From the NCBI GenBank assembly GCA_003488445.1, contig DNLO01000120.1:1-6086 (forward strand): a stretch of 6,086 nt of DNA. The letters are read 5' to 3'. Position numbers and translations under genes: made by a program. The notes beneath the pieces are model-generated. The model saw only the letters and a program-made list of their open reading frames with translations. It was not told where the DNA came from and ran no database searches. Shown piece after piece: positions 1 through 6,086 of this stretch. How positions within the stretch are numbered: the first letter of the stretch is position 1; the number at the start of each line of letters is the position of its first letter. Source of the stretch: Lachnospiraceae bacterium. Lineage in GTDB: Bacteria > Bacillota > Clostridia > Lachnospirales > Lachnospiraceae.

Positions 1-164
1 GATTCCTCCGACATCAGGAAGGACCCTATGACTTCAGTGCTCCTTTTCAGCTTCCCGAAGGTGATCTTCCTATACGGATCGGCGAATGCGACCCTCCTTG
101 GATACCTTGCTGCCGTATCATCCAGCATATCCAGTACGTTCGTTATCTTTACCTCATCTGTCAT
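1..164 (-). CDS. AMP-forming adenylating enzyme (DltA-like / amino-acid adenylation domain), N-terminal part only
   Basis: Only the first 54 codons are in the window; the gene runs off the left edge. The visible N-terminus reads as the start of the ANL (acyl-CoA synthetase/NRPS adenylation/luciferase) superfamily. There is an opening helix (NVLDMLDDTAARYP, residues 9-22), then VAFADP (25-30), then KITFGKLKRST (33-43), the usual 'A-d-iTy-eL' strand and helix found in DltA and NRPS adenylation domains. Such enzymes activate a carboxylic acid or amino acid with ATP and load it on a carrier-protein phosphopantetheine or CoA. The start is well supported: ATG at 164-162 overlaps the upstream TGA as ATGA, with GGAGG seven bases upstream. 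The preceding MBOAT and SGNH genes make a Dlt-like role (D-alanine or other aminoacyl activation) the best guess. An acyl-CoA ligase is the alternative, since the substrate-binding residues lie outside the window. All five visible arginines are AGG codons. Confidence 0.72.
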   Translation of the reverse strand, partial: MTDEVKITNVLDMLDDTAARYPRRVAFADPYRKITFGKLKRSTEVIGSFLMSEE

Positions 165-1075
165 CTGTGATCCTCCAGCTTTTTGATGAGCTCTGCGGTA
201 TAGGCTCTTCTTCCCTCTGCAGACATATGGTTCATATCCACGAAATGCTCCGGATCGTGAGAGTCGAAGTCCACATCCTCTGCCAGTATATAGGGAGCAT
301 CGTTCTTCTCCAAAAGCTCTATATAGTCCTGCCTGTATCTGATATAGACCGGATCCTCCTGCAGCCTGTAGTAGCAGGGGCTTTCCACGAAGACAAAAGC
401 CTGTCCGTCGTCCCGGCACTTTTGTATTATGTCAACTACGCCGCGGTACTGTGCTCCCACCCGGGCCTCTTTCGAGATATCGAACTCCTCATTCTCCAGT
501 ACTTCTTTTCCGGGGGAGACACTCTCATCGGTCTTCGCCCCTTTGTAGTACCTGGTGGCGTAAAAAGGCTCCGTCAAAGGAAAGGTGATAAGATCGTCCA
601 TGCCCGATGTTACGAAATACTCGTACATCATGGCCCCCGTGGTATTGCCGGCATCCGCCATACTCTGCCACAGCTCCTTCTTGCCCTCCCAGGAGAGGTC
701 CCATATCACTCTGGAGTCAGACAGAGCCACATCCTGTGTCAGCATCATGGGCCCCAGCTCGAATACCATCAGACCGTACTCATGAGGCGAGCGGCGGCGT
801 ATCTCATCGTACTGTATCGCCGTGGCCACCAGCTGGTTGCCTCCGTAGGAGATGTCATACACTCTCCCGTCGAAGGCGTCATCCATGGAAGGCATGTCCA
901 CGTTGGATCTGAAGGTGGACGAGCCTATGAGGAGCACGTCCAGATCTCCCGTCCTTATGGCATCGCCTATGCCCCTGTTCTTTATGGGCATCTCGCACGA
1001 ATATACATTTTTGAACACCACCGCGGCCAGTATGATAAGCACTGCCGCAGCTACGGTCGCTATAGCCTTTTTCAT
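161..1075 (-). CDS. Membrane-anchored SGNH-hydrolase-like protein (DltD/AlgJ-like partner of MBOAT)
   Basis: A 304-residue protein with a basic start (MKK) and one hydrophobic segment (about residues 4-21), so it is probably anchored by its N-terminus with the rest outside the cytoplasm. The remainder fits the SGNH/GDSL-like fold. Block I is LLIGSSTFRSN (48-58), with Ser53 the likely nucleophile. A glycine block follows at ISYGGNQ (75-81), and the C-terminal Asp-x-x-His pair is Asp280/His283 in DMNHMSAEG. The usual block III asparagine is not obvious; the equivalent region reads FELGP (105-109). Proteins of this kind, such as DltD, AlgJ and AlgX, work with an MBOAT transferase to place or remove acyl groups on surface polymers. 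Its ATG follows the MBOAT stop after one base (TGA-G-ATG) with no strong Shine-Dalgarno, suggesting translational coupling. Its stop overlaps the next start as ATGA. The exact reaction (transfer or esterase) is inferred from context. Confidence 0.82.
   Translation of the reverse strand: MKKAIATVAAAVLIILAAVVFKNVYSCEMPIKNRGIGDAIRTGDLDVLLIGSSTFRSNVDMPSMDDAFDGRVYDISYGGNQLVATAIQYDEIRRRSPHEYGLMVFELGPMMLTQDVALSDSRVIWDLSWEGKKELWQSMADAGNTTGAMMYEYFVTSGMDDLITFPLTEPFYATRYYKGAKTDESVSPGKEVLENEEFDISKEARVGAQYRGVVDIIQKCRDDGQAFVFVESPCYYRLQEDPVYIRYRQDYIELLEKNDAPYILAEDVDFDSHDPEHFVDMNHMSAEGRRAYTAELIKKLEDHR
172..176 (-). promoter_or_regulatory. Ribosome binding site of the adenylating-enzyme gene
   Basis: On the minus strand GGAGG lies seven bases before the ATG at 164-162, inside the 3' end of the SGNH gene. 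It is a textbook Shine-Dalgarno sequence. It fixes the start of a gene of which only 54 codons are visible, and indicates independent ribosome loading as well as ATGA coupling. Confidence 0.75.
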
Positions 1076-1076
1076 C

Positions 1077-2504
1077 TCAGAACGCCTGATACATAAAGTT
1101 CGATCTTCCTGCCGCTCCGAAGAGCACCGTAACTACTATCATCAAAAGGGCATATATGTATCTGTGCCCCGTGAAAGCCTTCTCGTCCTTCTCCTTCGCA
1201 AGCTCCACCACGAACTGCGCCAGCAGTATCACCCCGATGATCATGAGTGATGCCACGGCCTGGTTGCCGTTCCCGAAGGGCTCCAGCGCGGCAGCCACCG
1301 CGCTCCCGCTGATCCTTGTATCCGTTATGATGTTCTTAAAGAATGCCGTTATATCCGCCACCGAGTCGGATCTGTAGATGATCTCTCCCGCAGCCACTAT
1401 GATGAAGGTCCTTACCACCTGGAATATCCTTGCAGCCGTACAGTCCTTGTTCCATCTGATCAGCTCACAGAATCGCTTCACATATGACATGGTACAGAAA
1501 GACATCAGCATGATGACGGCATAATAGCCTCCCCATGCGATATAGGAGACCTTCGCCCCGTGCCAGAGTCCCGTGATGAACCACACCAGTATCATCGGGA
1601 ATATGGTACGGAGTGTCCCCTTTTTTGCCTTCGGGAAGAGCTTTGAAAGCCCCTTCGCAAGCTTCCGGTTCCACCCCGAGGTCACTGCCGGCATGAATAC
1701 ATGCCCGTTGAACCAGTCCATAAGGGAAATATGCCAGCGCCTCCAGAACTCGGGCACGTTCCTCGAAAGATAAGGCCGCAGGAAGTTCTCCTTAAGCCTG
1801 ATCCCCAGCATCTGCGATACTCCGCACACTATATCCATATATCCCGAGAAGTCCGCATAGAGCTCCATCAGGTAGAAGAATATGGCCACCATGAGAGTCA
1901 GCCCACCGTAATGCTCCGGGCCATCGAAGACGGTATCCACATAGTAGGCGAGCCTCCCCGCTATCACGAGCTTCTTGAAGCAGCCTATGATGATCCTGTA
2001 GCCGCCCTTTTTCAGGTTGTCCGTATCGAAGTCATGGGGAGATATGAGCTGGTCATGCATCTCCCCGTATGTGCCTATGGGTCCCTGGGTGAGCTGCGGG
2101 AAATACCCGATGTAAAGGGCGTAGTGTGCAAGGCTTTCGCAGGGCTCCACCTTTTTGTAGTAGCAGTCCAGGGCATAGCCCAGTGTCATGAAGGTGTAAT
2201 AAGAGATGCCGAGGGGCACTATCAGATCGTGAATGCCGAAGTTCACACTGTATTTGAACACCACCAGAAGCCCCAGATTGATCACCAGGGTCCAGATAAG
2301 ATGTGACTTCACCGGATCCCGCATCAGGCACCATGTGGTCAGGATGGAAACGGCAATGAAAATTATGTAAACCGGCCCCGCCGCCATGTAGAATACGGCG
2401 CTCGCAAGCAGCAGTACCTTCCACTGATGTCCCCTTGGCACTGCATAATAGACCGCAAGCAGGACACATATGAAGATGAAAAAAGGAACTGAGATCAGGC
2501 TCAT
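1077..2504 (-). CDS. MBOAT family membrane O-acyltransferase (DltB/AlgI-like)
   Basis: A 475-residue polytopic membrane protein with roughly ten or more hydrophobic segments, among them about 4-22, 28-55, 68-88, 95-112, 201-215, 301-313, 361-373, 418-435 and 449-463. MBOAT hallmarks are visible: VPLGISYYTF (96-105), YFPQLTQGPI (134-143), YADFSGYMDI (216-225), WRRWHISL (254-261) and the catalytic-histidine motif LWHG with His315, followed by a tryptophan/tyrosine-rich helix (YIAWGGYY, 321-328). The family moves acyl groups, or D-alanine in DltB, from a donor across the membrane onto a polymer hydroxyl. The length is nearer AlgI (around 500) than DltB (around 400). The start ATG shares its A with the upstream HAD stop (TGATG) and lacks a clear Shine-Dalgarno, so it is probably coupled. 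The adjacent SGNH and adenylating-enzyme genes point to a Dlt-like acylation module acting on the polysaccharide made here. The acyl group is not known. Confidence 0.92.
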   Translation of the reverse strand: MSLISVPFFIFICVLLAVYYAVPRGHQWKVLLLASAVFYMAAGPVYIIFIAVSILTTWCLMRDPVKSHLIWTLVINLGLLVVFKYSVNFGIHDLIVPLGISYYTFMTLGYALDCYYKKVEPCESLAHYALYIGYFPQLTQGPIGTYGEMHDQLISPHDFDTDNLKKGGYRIIIGCFKKLVIAGRLAYYVDTVFDGPEHYGGLTLMVAIFFYLMELYADFSGYMDIVCGVSQMLGIRLKENFLRPYLSRNVPEFWRRWHISLMDWFNGHVFMPAVTSGWNRKLAKGLSKLFPKAKKGTLRTIFPMILVWFITGLWHGAKVSYIAWGGYYAVIMLMSFCTMSYVKRFCELIRWNKDCTAARIFQVVRTFIIVAAGEIIYRSDSVADITAFFKNIITDTRISGSAVAAALEPFGNGNQAVASLMIIGVILLAQFVVELAKEKDEKAFTGHRYIYALLMIVVTVLFGAAGRSNFMYQAF

Positions 2505-3202
2505 CAGAGTAATTGTATTATGTCAACCAAGCTGTCAATGCTCCAGGTTTCTCTTATCCCGTCCAGATACTCCCTGTCATTATATATTCCGTTCTCTCTC
2601 GTGATACGTGCGGTCCTCACCGGCATATCCTGTGCAATATGAAAATCCTTCGCAGGATTATCGCCCACATATATCATCTGTGAAGCATCCACCCCCATGA
2701 GCTCCGTCATGGTCACAAAGCCCCTGGGATCCGGCTTCCTGTACCTTGCTCCCCCGAACTCATCCGTGAGTATCACATGGTCGAACCACCTGTCACCGTC
2801 CACGGTCTTCAGCTTGTTCCTCTGCCTGCCGGGATCCCCGTCGGAGATGATCCCCATGGGTATGCCCTTATCCTTTATCCCCTGCAGCGCAGGCAGCACA
2901 TCGGGGTAGAAAGTAAGACGAGCCGGATGTTCCCTGTATACCGCCACCAGCTCCTTTATATCGGCATCACTGTAAGGTATGCCCCATTCGTCGAAGAGCC
3001 TGTTGAACACATTGGCATAGCTCGTCTTTGAAAGCTCCCACAGCTTGTCCTCTGTCTCTTTCGGAGTCCTTCCCGTTCTCCCGGTCATATACTCCGCCAT
3101 ATATCTGTATCCGCTGACGATGAACTGATACTCGGAGATCAGAGTATCATCCAGATCGAATATCACTGCCTTTATCGGAGCTCCCTCGTTCTTCAGCCGC
3201 AT
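2504..3202 (-). CDS. HAD-superfamily hydrolase (probable small-molecule phosphatase)
   Basis: A 232-residue soluble protein carrying all four HAD motifs. Motif I is DLDDT, with nucleophile Asp16 and acid/base Asp18. Motif II is Ser120 in IISD, motif III is Lys156 in RKPDP, and motif IV is GDNPAKD (180-186). A helical insert of about 75 residues after motif I (about 22-95) is a C1-type cap, typical of phosphatases acting on sugar phosphates, nucleotides or similar small molecules. I chose the ATG at 3202-3200. It sits four bases after the ATP-grasp stop and has GGAGGGGGAG ten bases upstream. Family members usually begin only a few residues before the first strand. Earlier in-frame ATGs at 3238 and 3232 would add 12 or 10 residues (arginine-rich) and overlap the previous gene, with no well-placed ribosome binding site. 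The tight pairing with the ATP-grasp ligase suggests a shared substrate pathway. The substrate itself is unknown. Confidence 0.88.
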   Translation of the reverse strand: MRLKNEGAPIKAVIFDLDDTLISEYQFIVSGYRYMAEYMTGRTGRTPKETEDKLWELSKTSYANVFNRLFDEWGIPYSDADIKELVAVYREHPARLTFYPDVLPALQGIKDKGIPMGIISDGDPGRQRNKLKTVDGDRWFDHVILTDEFGGARYRKPDPRGFVTMTELMGVDASQMIYVGDNPAKDFHIAQDMPVRTARITRENGIYNDREYLDGIRETWSIDSLVDIIQLL

Positions 3203-3206
3203 CCTG

Positions 3207-4208
3207 TCAGTACTCCCCCTCCGGCTCGTCATCCTCATTCAGCATTATGGATGCATCGAAGCGAAGGAACGTCACGTTCTCCCTGTAATCATGACCCTGC
3301 TCCAGCTTTTCTCCCCGAAGGAGCCTGTAGAGATACTCGCAGGAGTCTGCCCCCGCCATGATGGACATGGGCGCTCCCCCACCGAACCTGGGGTTTATCT
3401 CTATGTACTCTATGCCCTTCTTCGTGCGCATGCACTGTATCGTGATATGCCCTACGGGACGCAGCGCGCCCAGCAGTCTCTTCACATCCTCTATGATAGC
3501 CACATCCTTCACTATCCGGCCCTTGGCTATCTCTCCGCTCCTCGTGGCTATCCTGATACGCGGCACCACGGTGATGATCCTGGAGTCCATATCCAGGAAG
3601 CAGTCCACGGTATACTCCGTTCCCTCCATGAAGTCCTGGACTATATACCTGCCGTTTCCTATCAGCCTCCTGTAGGTATCAAGCTCCTCCCTGTCATCGG
3701 CCCTGAAGGCATTGATGGAAGACGAGCCGTCCAGAGGCTTGATGAATACGGGATACTCTGCCCTGCCGGACTCTATATCCTCATCACTTATCTGTCTGGG
3801 CACCAGGAATCCGTGCTCCTCCAGCCACCTCTGTGTATTGGTCTTGTCCCTGCATATCCTCACCACCTCGTCGGAGGAGATGAGCACCTTCGCCCCTGTA
3901 GCGGACTCTATCTGCTGCTTCCTCTCGGCCAGCAGTATCAGCTCCGTATCTATGGTAGGCACGATGAGCTTCACCTCATGCCTGTTGCAGATATCGATTA
4001 TGGAGTTTACATAATTATCATTCTCGGCTATCCTGGGCACCTGCTCCCTCACGTCGGCAAAATAAAGCGCCGGCGCCAGATTGCTGGCATCCACGGCGAT
4101 CACGGATCCCTCTATACCGAGCCTGTCCCTGGCTGCCTTGAAGCAGTTCACCAGCTCCACTCTGCGCCCGGCTGACAGTATTAAGATATTGATATTCTTC
4201 TCATCCAT
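3207..4208 (-). CDS. ATP-grasp ligase, CarB-like (carbamoyl-phosphate-synthase-large-subunit-like) protein of polysaccharide clusters
   Basis: A 333-residue protein. The N-terminal Rossmann-like pre-ATP-grasp domain (about 1-115) begins [14 protein letters not shown] and contains VPTIDTEL (83-90). The ATP-grasp domain follows, with the ATP-binding lysine in [10 protein letters not shown] (Lys157, then a Gly/Ser loop), EGTEYTVD (195-202) and the metal-binding EINPRFGGG (Glu270, Asn272). ATP-grasp enzymes activate a carboxylate as acyl phosphate and join it to an amine or other nucleophile. Short CarB-like members without glutaminase partner or CarB's second half are common in surface-polysaccharide loci, but their reactions are largely unassigned, so I give no substrate. 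The ATG at 4208-4206 is favoured by AGGAGAGG six bases upstream and matches the family start. A possible alternative start at 4238 adds ten charged residues with less support. The gene overlaps the sugar transferase by 8 bases. The C-terminus is an acidic tail ([10 protein letters not shown], 324-333). The HAD phosphatase follows immediately. Confidence 0.88.
   Translation of the reverse strand: MDEKNINILILSAGRRVELVNCFKAARDRLGIEGSVIAVDASNLAPALYFADVREQVPRIAENDNYVNSIIDICNRHEVKLIVPTIDTELILLAERKQQIESATGAKVLISSDEVVRICRDKTNTQRWLEEHGFLVPRQISDEDIESGRAEYPVFIKPLDGSSSINAFRADDREELDTYRRLIGNGRYIVQDFMEGTEYTVDCFLDMDSRIITVVPRIRIATRSGEIAKGRIVKDVAIIEDVKRLLGALRPVGHITIQCMRTKKGIEYIEINPRFGGGAPMSIMAGADSCEYLYRLLRGEKLEQGHDYRENVTFLRFDASIMLNEDDEPEGEY
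3213..3222 (-). promoter_or_regulatory. Ribosome binding site that decides the HAD start
   Basis: On the minus strand GGAGGGGGAG ends ten bases before the ATG at 3202-3200. It lies inside the last codons of the ATP-grasp gene, where it encodes part of that protein's acidic tail. No comparable site precedes the upstream in-frame ATG at 3238. The ATG at 3232 has GAGG immediately abutting it, which is too close to work. Confidence 0.6.
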
Positions 4209-4869
4209 TTTCCGCCTCTCCTGCCGGCTCACCGCCATCCTCCCGGTTGCCTGCCTCTGGCGTCCCCGTGAAGAACTCCATGGTGGCAGAGGTCTCCGAG
4301 GATATCCCGCTCCTCTTCAGTACGCTCCCGACAGTCATGAACACTATCTTCAGATCCAGCAGGAAGGATATATTCCTCGTGTACCAGACATCATATTCGA
4401 ACTTCTTCTCCCAGGATATGGCGTTCCTGCCGTTCACCTGCGCCCACCCCGTGAGCCCCGGGAGCACATCGTGCCTGTGGGCCTGCTCCTCATTGTATAA
4501 CGGCAGATATTGTACCAGAAGGGGCCTGGGCCCCACGAAGGACATATCTCCCTTCAGTATATTGATGAACTCCGGCAGCTCATCCAGCGATGTGGATCTG
4601 AGCTTCCTGCCAAAGTCCGTCAGTCTCACCTCGTCCGGCAGCAGCTCACCTTCATCGTCTCTCTCGTCCGTCATTGTGCGGAACTTCATGAGCCCGAATA
4701 TCTTACCCTTATATCCCGGTCTTTGCTGTCTGAATATCACCGGAGATCCCAGCTTAAAGCGTACCAGCAGCGCCAGCACGATGAGCACCGGCGAGAGTAT
4801 CACCAGAGCGAGCAGCGACAGCACTATATCCAGCAGTCTTTTTACGACGATCCTGTAGAAGCTATTCAT
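4201..4869 (-). CDS. Monotopic phosphoglycosyl transferase (bacterial sugar transferase family, PglC/WcaJ-C-terminal-like)
   Basis: A 222-residue short-form initiating transferase. It moves a sugar-1-phosphate from a UDP-sugar to undecaprenyl phosphate at the cytoplasmic face of the membrane, the first committed step of glycan assembly. The sequence shows [10 protein letters not shown] (10-19) leading a hydrophobic re-entrant helix (about 13-36) broken by Ser26-Pro27, as in PglC. It is followed by FRQQRPG (46-52), MKFRTM (61-66), the catalytic Asp96-Glu97 pair in [17 protein letters not shown] (107-116) and [12 protein letters not shown] (137-148). Residues from about 190 on ([10 protein letters not shown], then a Gly/Glu-rich stretch to the end) extend beyond the conserved domain. 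The long N-terminal four-helix and CoA-binding regions of WcaJ/WbaP are absent. The start overlaps the dehydratase stop by 8 bases (ATGAATAG), with only a weak ribosome site (GGAAAG). The adjacent 4,6-dehydratase suggests a UDP-HexNAc-derived 6-deoxy sugar as substrate, in the manner of diNAcBac or QuiNAc/FucNAc. That is inference; galactose or glucose cannot be excluded. Confidence 0.93.
   Translation of the reverse strand: MNSFYRIVVKRLLDIVLSLLALVILSPVLIVLALLVRFKLGSPVIFRQQRPGYKGKIFGLMKFRTMTDERDDEGELLPDEVRLTDFGRKLRSTSLDELPEFINILKGDMSFVGPRPLLVQYLPLYNEEQAHRHDVLPGLTGWAQVNGRNAISWEKKFEYDVWYTRNISFLLDLKIVFMTVGSVLKRSGISSETSATMEFFTGTPEAGNREDGGEPAGEAENG
4215..4222 (-). promoter_or_regulatory. Ribosome binding site of the ATP-grasp gene
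   Basis: On the minus strand AGGAGAGG lies six bases before the ATG at 4208-4206, inside the last codons of the sugar-transferase gene. It supports the shorter start over the one at 4238. Confidence 0.7.
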
Positions 4870-6086
4870 TCTTTCCGTCGCTGTACATCCCGGTGCCCGG
4901 AGTGTACTCGTAGGTGGGCACCAGCTCCTTGATCCAGGCCCTTACGTCTGCCTTTTCCTTCTTGGATTCAAGATTGAGCTCGGAAAGCTTTTCGAAGAAG
5001 CTCTCCTCGTCCATCTCTATGGGCTTGCCTATGTGGATCAGCTTGTTCGGCGTATCCTGCAGCCCTTCCTCCTCCATGAGCATCTCCTCATAGAGCTTCT
5101 CTCCGGGTCTGAGTCCCGTGAACTTGATCTCTATATCCTCACCCGGCACATAGCCCGAGAGTCTGATGAGGTTCTTTGCCATATCCAGTATCTTCACCGG
5201 CTCTCCCATATCCAGGACGAAGATCTCTCCGCCCTTGGCATATACACCGGCCTGCAGCACAAGAGACACTGCCTCGGGTATGGTCATGAAATATCTGATT
5301 ATCCTGGGATCCGTCACGGTGACGGGACCTCCGGCCTCGATCTGCTTCTTGAAGAGCGGTATCACCGAGCCCGAGGAGCCCAGCACGTTGCCGAACCTCA
5401 CTGCCACGAAGGAGGTGTCCCCCTTCTTGTCGTAGGACTGGACTATCATCTCGCAGATACGCTTCGTTGCGCCCATGATATTGGTGGGGTTCACGGCCTT
5501 GTCCGTGGAGATCAGCACGAACTTCTCCGCGTGGTGCTTCAGTGCGGCCTCGCATACCTTCCAGGTTCCCATGACATTGTTCTTGATCGCCTCGTTGGGA
5601 GAGATCTCCATCAGAGGCACATGCTTATGGGCTGCGGCGTGATAGACGATGTCGGGATGATACTTCTCGAACACATCCTCCACGCGGGCAGTATTACGCA
5701 CGGAGCCTATGAGCACCAGCAGATGGTCCTCACAGAACTCGGGATACTTCATGCGCAGCTCCTGCTGTATGTCGTATGCATTGTTCTCGTAGATATCGAA
5801 GATGATGAGGAGCTTCGGTCTGTGGGTGACTATCTGGCGGCAGAGCTCCGAGCCTATGGTACCTCCGCCTCCCGTCACCAGCACGGTCTTGTCCTTCACA
5901 TATCCCATGATGGAGTCCAGATCCGTCTGCACGGGATCCCTTCCCAAAAGGTCCGTCACATCCACCTTTCTAAGCTGCGACACCGATACCTCTCCGTTCA
6001 CCAGCTGGTAGATGCCCGGCAGGGTCTTCAGATCGCACTTGGTCTCCTGGCATATGTCCAGTATCTCCCTGATCTCCTTCTTGGAT
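4862..6086 (-). CDS. Membrane-type nucleotide-sugar 4,6-dehydratase (CapD/WbpM/PglF family), 5' end outside the window
   Basis: The frame stays open to the right edge, giving 407 visible codons of a protein whose long-form relatives are about 600-650 residues. The missing part should hold the N-terminal membrane helices and most of the first nucleotide-binding-like domain. The first 28 visible residues (ending [10 protein letters not shown]) continue into VNGEVSV, the conserved linker before the catalytic domain. The SDR domain has VTGGGGTIG (NAD-binding, visible 70-78), [12 protein letters not shown] (149-160), the catalytic STDK (193-196), and NIMGATKR with Met204 and Lys208. Met in place of the SDR tyrosine (SMK rather than SYK type) is characteristic of the long-form, retaining UDP-GlcNAc 4,6-dehydratases such as WbpM and Pgl[13 protein letters not shown] (230-241) and [12 protein letters not shown] (323-334) are further family signatures. 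The enzyme makes a UDP-4-keto-6-deoxy-HexNAc. The aminotransferase or reductase that would use this product is not in the window. The stop (TAG) overlaps the sugar-transferase start. Confidence 0.93.
   Translation of the reverse strand, partial: SKKEIREILDICQETKCDLKTLPGIYQLVNGEVSVSQLRKVDVTDLLGRDPVQTDLDSIMGYVKDKTVLVTGGGGTIGSELCRQIVTHRPKLLIIFDIYENNAYDIQQELRMKYPEFCEDHLLVLIGSVRNTARVEDVFEKYHPDIVYHAAAHKHVPLMEISPNEAIKNNVMGTWKVCEAALKHHAEKFVLISTDKAVNPTNIMGATKRICEMIVQSYDKKGDTSFVAVRFGNVLGSSGSVIPLFKKQIEAGGPVTVTDPRIIRYFMTIPEAVSLVLQAGVYAKGGEIFVLDMGEPVKILDMAKNLIRLSGYVPGEDIEIKFTGLRPGEKLYEEMLMEEEGLQDTPNKLIHIGKPIEMDEESFFEKLSELNLESKKEKADVRAWIKELVPTYEYTPGTGMYSDGKNE

Noticed and set aside
986..1075. Lipoprotein signal on the SGNH protein (Cys27 after the hydrophobic segment)
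   Set aside because: The residues before the cysteine read VYS and are separated from the hydrophobic core by Phe-Lys-Asn, which does not fit the lipobox pattern. A simple N-terminal membrane anchor is more likely.
86..1096. 336-codon plus-strand open frame opposite the SGNH gene
   Set aside because: It is antisense to a gene with clear SGNH motifs, a good start and operon coupling. The translation shows no family features and is rich in His, Arg, Leu and Val, as expected of a complement frame. Minus-strand genes here seldom use TTA, CTA or TCA, which leaves the opposite strand short of stops.
1701..2306. 201-codon plus-strand open frame opposite the MBOAT gene
   Set aside because: The minus strand encodes WRRWH, LWHG and the membrane segments of an MBOAT; the plus-strand frame is a shadow with shadow-like composition.
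3203..3238. Longer HAD protein starting at ATG 3238 or 3232
   Set aside because: The added residues are arginine-rich and precede the normal family start. Neither ATG has a properly spaced Shine-Dalgarno, while the ATG at 3202 does.
3291..4175. 294-codon plus-strand open frame opposite the ATP-grasp gene
   Set aside because: Same reasoning: the minus-strand protein has all ATP-grasp motifs, while the plus-strand one has no recognisable domain and no ribosome site that I can see.
5999..6001. GTG at 6001 as the start of the dehydratase
   Set aside because: The frame stays open upstream to the window edge, and the upstream residues (ending [10 protein letters not shown]) are the conserved linker of the long-form family. 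The codon is an internal valine.
1..6086. Promoters, terminators, riboswitches, CRISPR or mobile-element ends
   Set aside because: There is no non-coding gap above 4 bases in the window, and I saw no direct-repeat arrays, transposase motifs or hairpin-plus-T-run structures at gene junctions.

Overview
This window is one uninterrupted stretch of minus-strand coding sequence: seven genes read from right to left, the two outer ones cut by the window edges. The genes overlap or are at most 4 bases apart, so it looks like the interior of a single long operon. I found no promoter, terminator, RNA gene, repeat array, mobile element or gene-free stretch over 4 bases. The content is a cell-surface polysaccharide (capsule, exopolysaccharide or glycan) biosynthesis cluster. 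By eye the base composition is above 50% GC, arginine is often AGG, isoleucine is often ATA, and Shine-Dalgarno sites are of the GGAGG type. Together with the style of the long dehydratase and the CarB-like ATP-grasp protein, this suggests a Clostridia/Lachnospiraceae-like Firmicute. That placement is inference and I would not name a genus.

In transcription order: (1) 6086-4862, a partial membrane-type nucleotide-sugar 4,6-dehydratase (CapD/WbpM/PglF type), which supplies a 4-keto-6-deoxy UDP-sugar. (2) 4869-4201, a monotopic phosphoglycosyl transferase (PglC-like, bacterial sugar transferase family), which loads the first sugar phosphate on undecaprenyl phosphate. (3) 4208-3207, an ATP-grasp ligase of the CarB-like type. 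(4) 3202-2504, a HAD phosphatase. (5) 2504-1077, an MBOAT membrane O-acyltransferase. (6) 1075-161, a membrane-anchored SGNH-hydrolase-like (DltD/AlgJ-like) protein. (7) 164-1, the first 54 codons of an AMP-forming adenylating enzyme resembling DltA and amino-acid adenylation domains.

Genes 1 and 2 start the glycan. Genes 5 to 7 look like a Dlt-type acyl or aminoacyl transfer module: activation by adenylation, membrane transfer by MBOAT, and an extracytoplasmic SGNH partner. A carrier protein would be expected just beyond the left edge. Genes 3 and 4, an ATP-dependent C-N (or similar) ligase next to a phosphatase, probably make or attach another substituent, but their substrate cannot be read from sequence. 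The most interesting reading is a polysaccharide that is aminoacylated or acylated by a Dlt-like system built into its own biosynthetic operon, next to an uncharacterised ATP-grasp/HAD pair.
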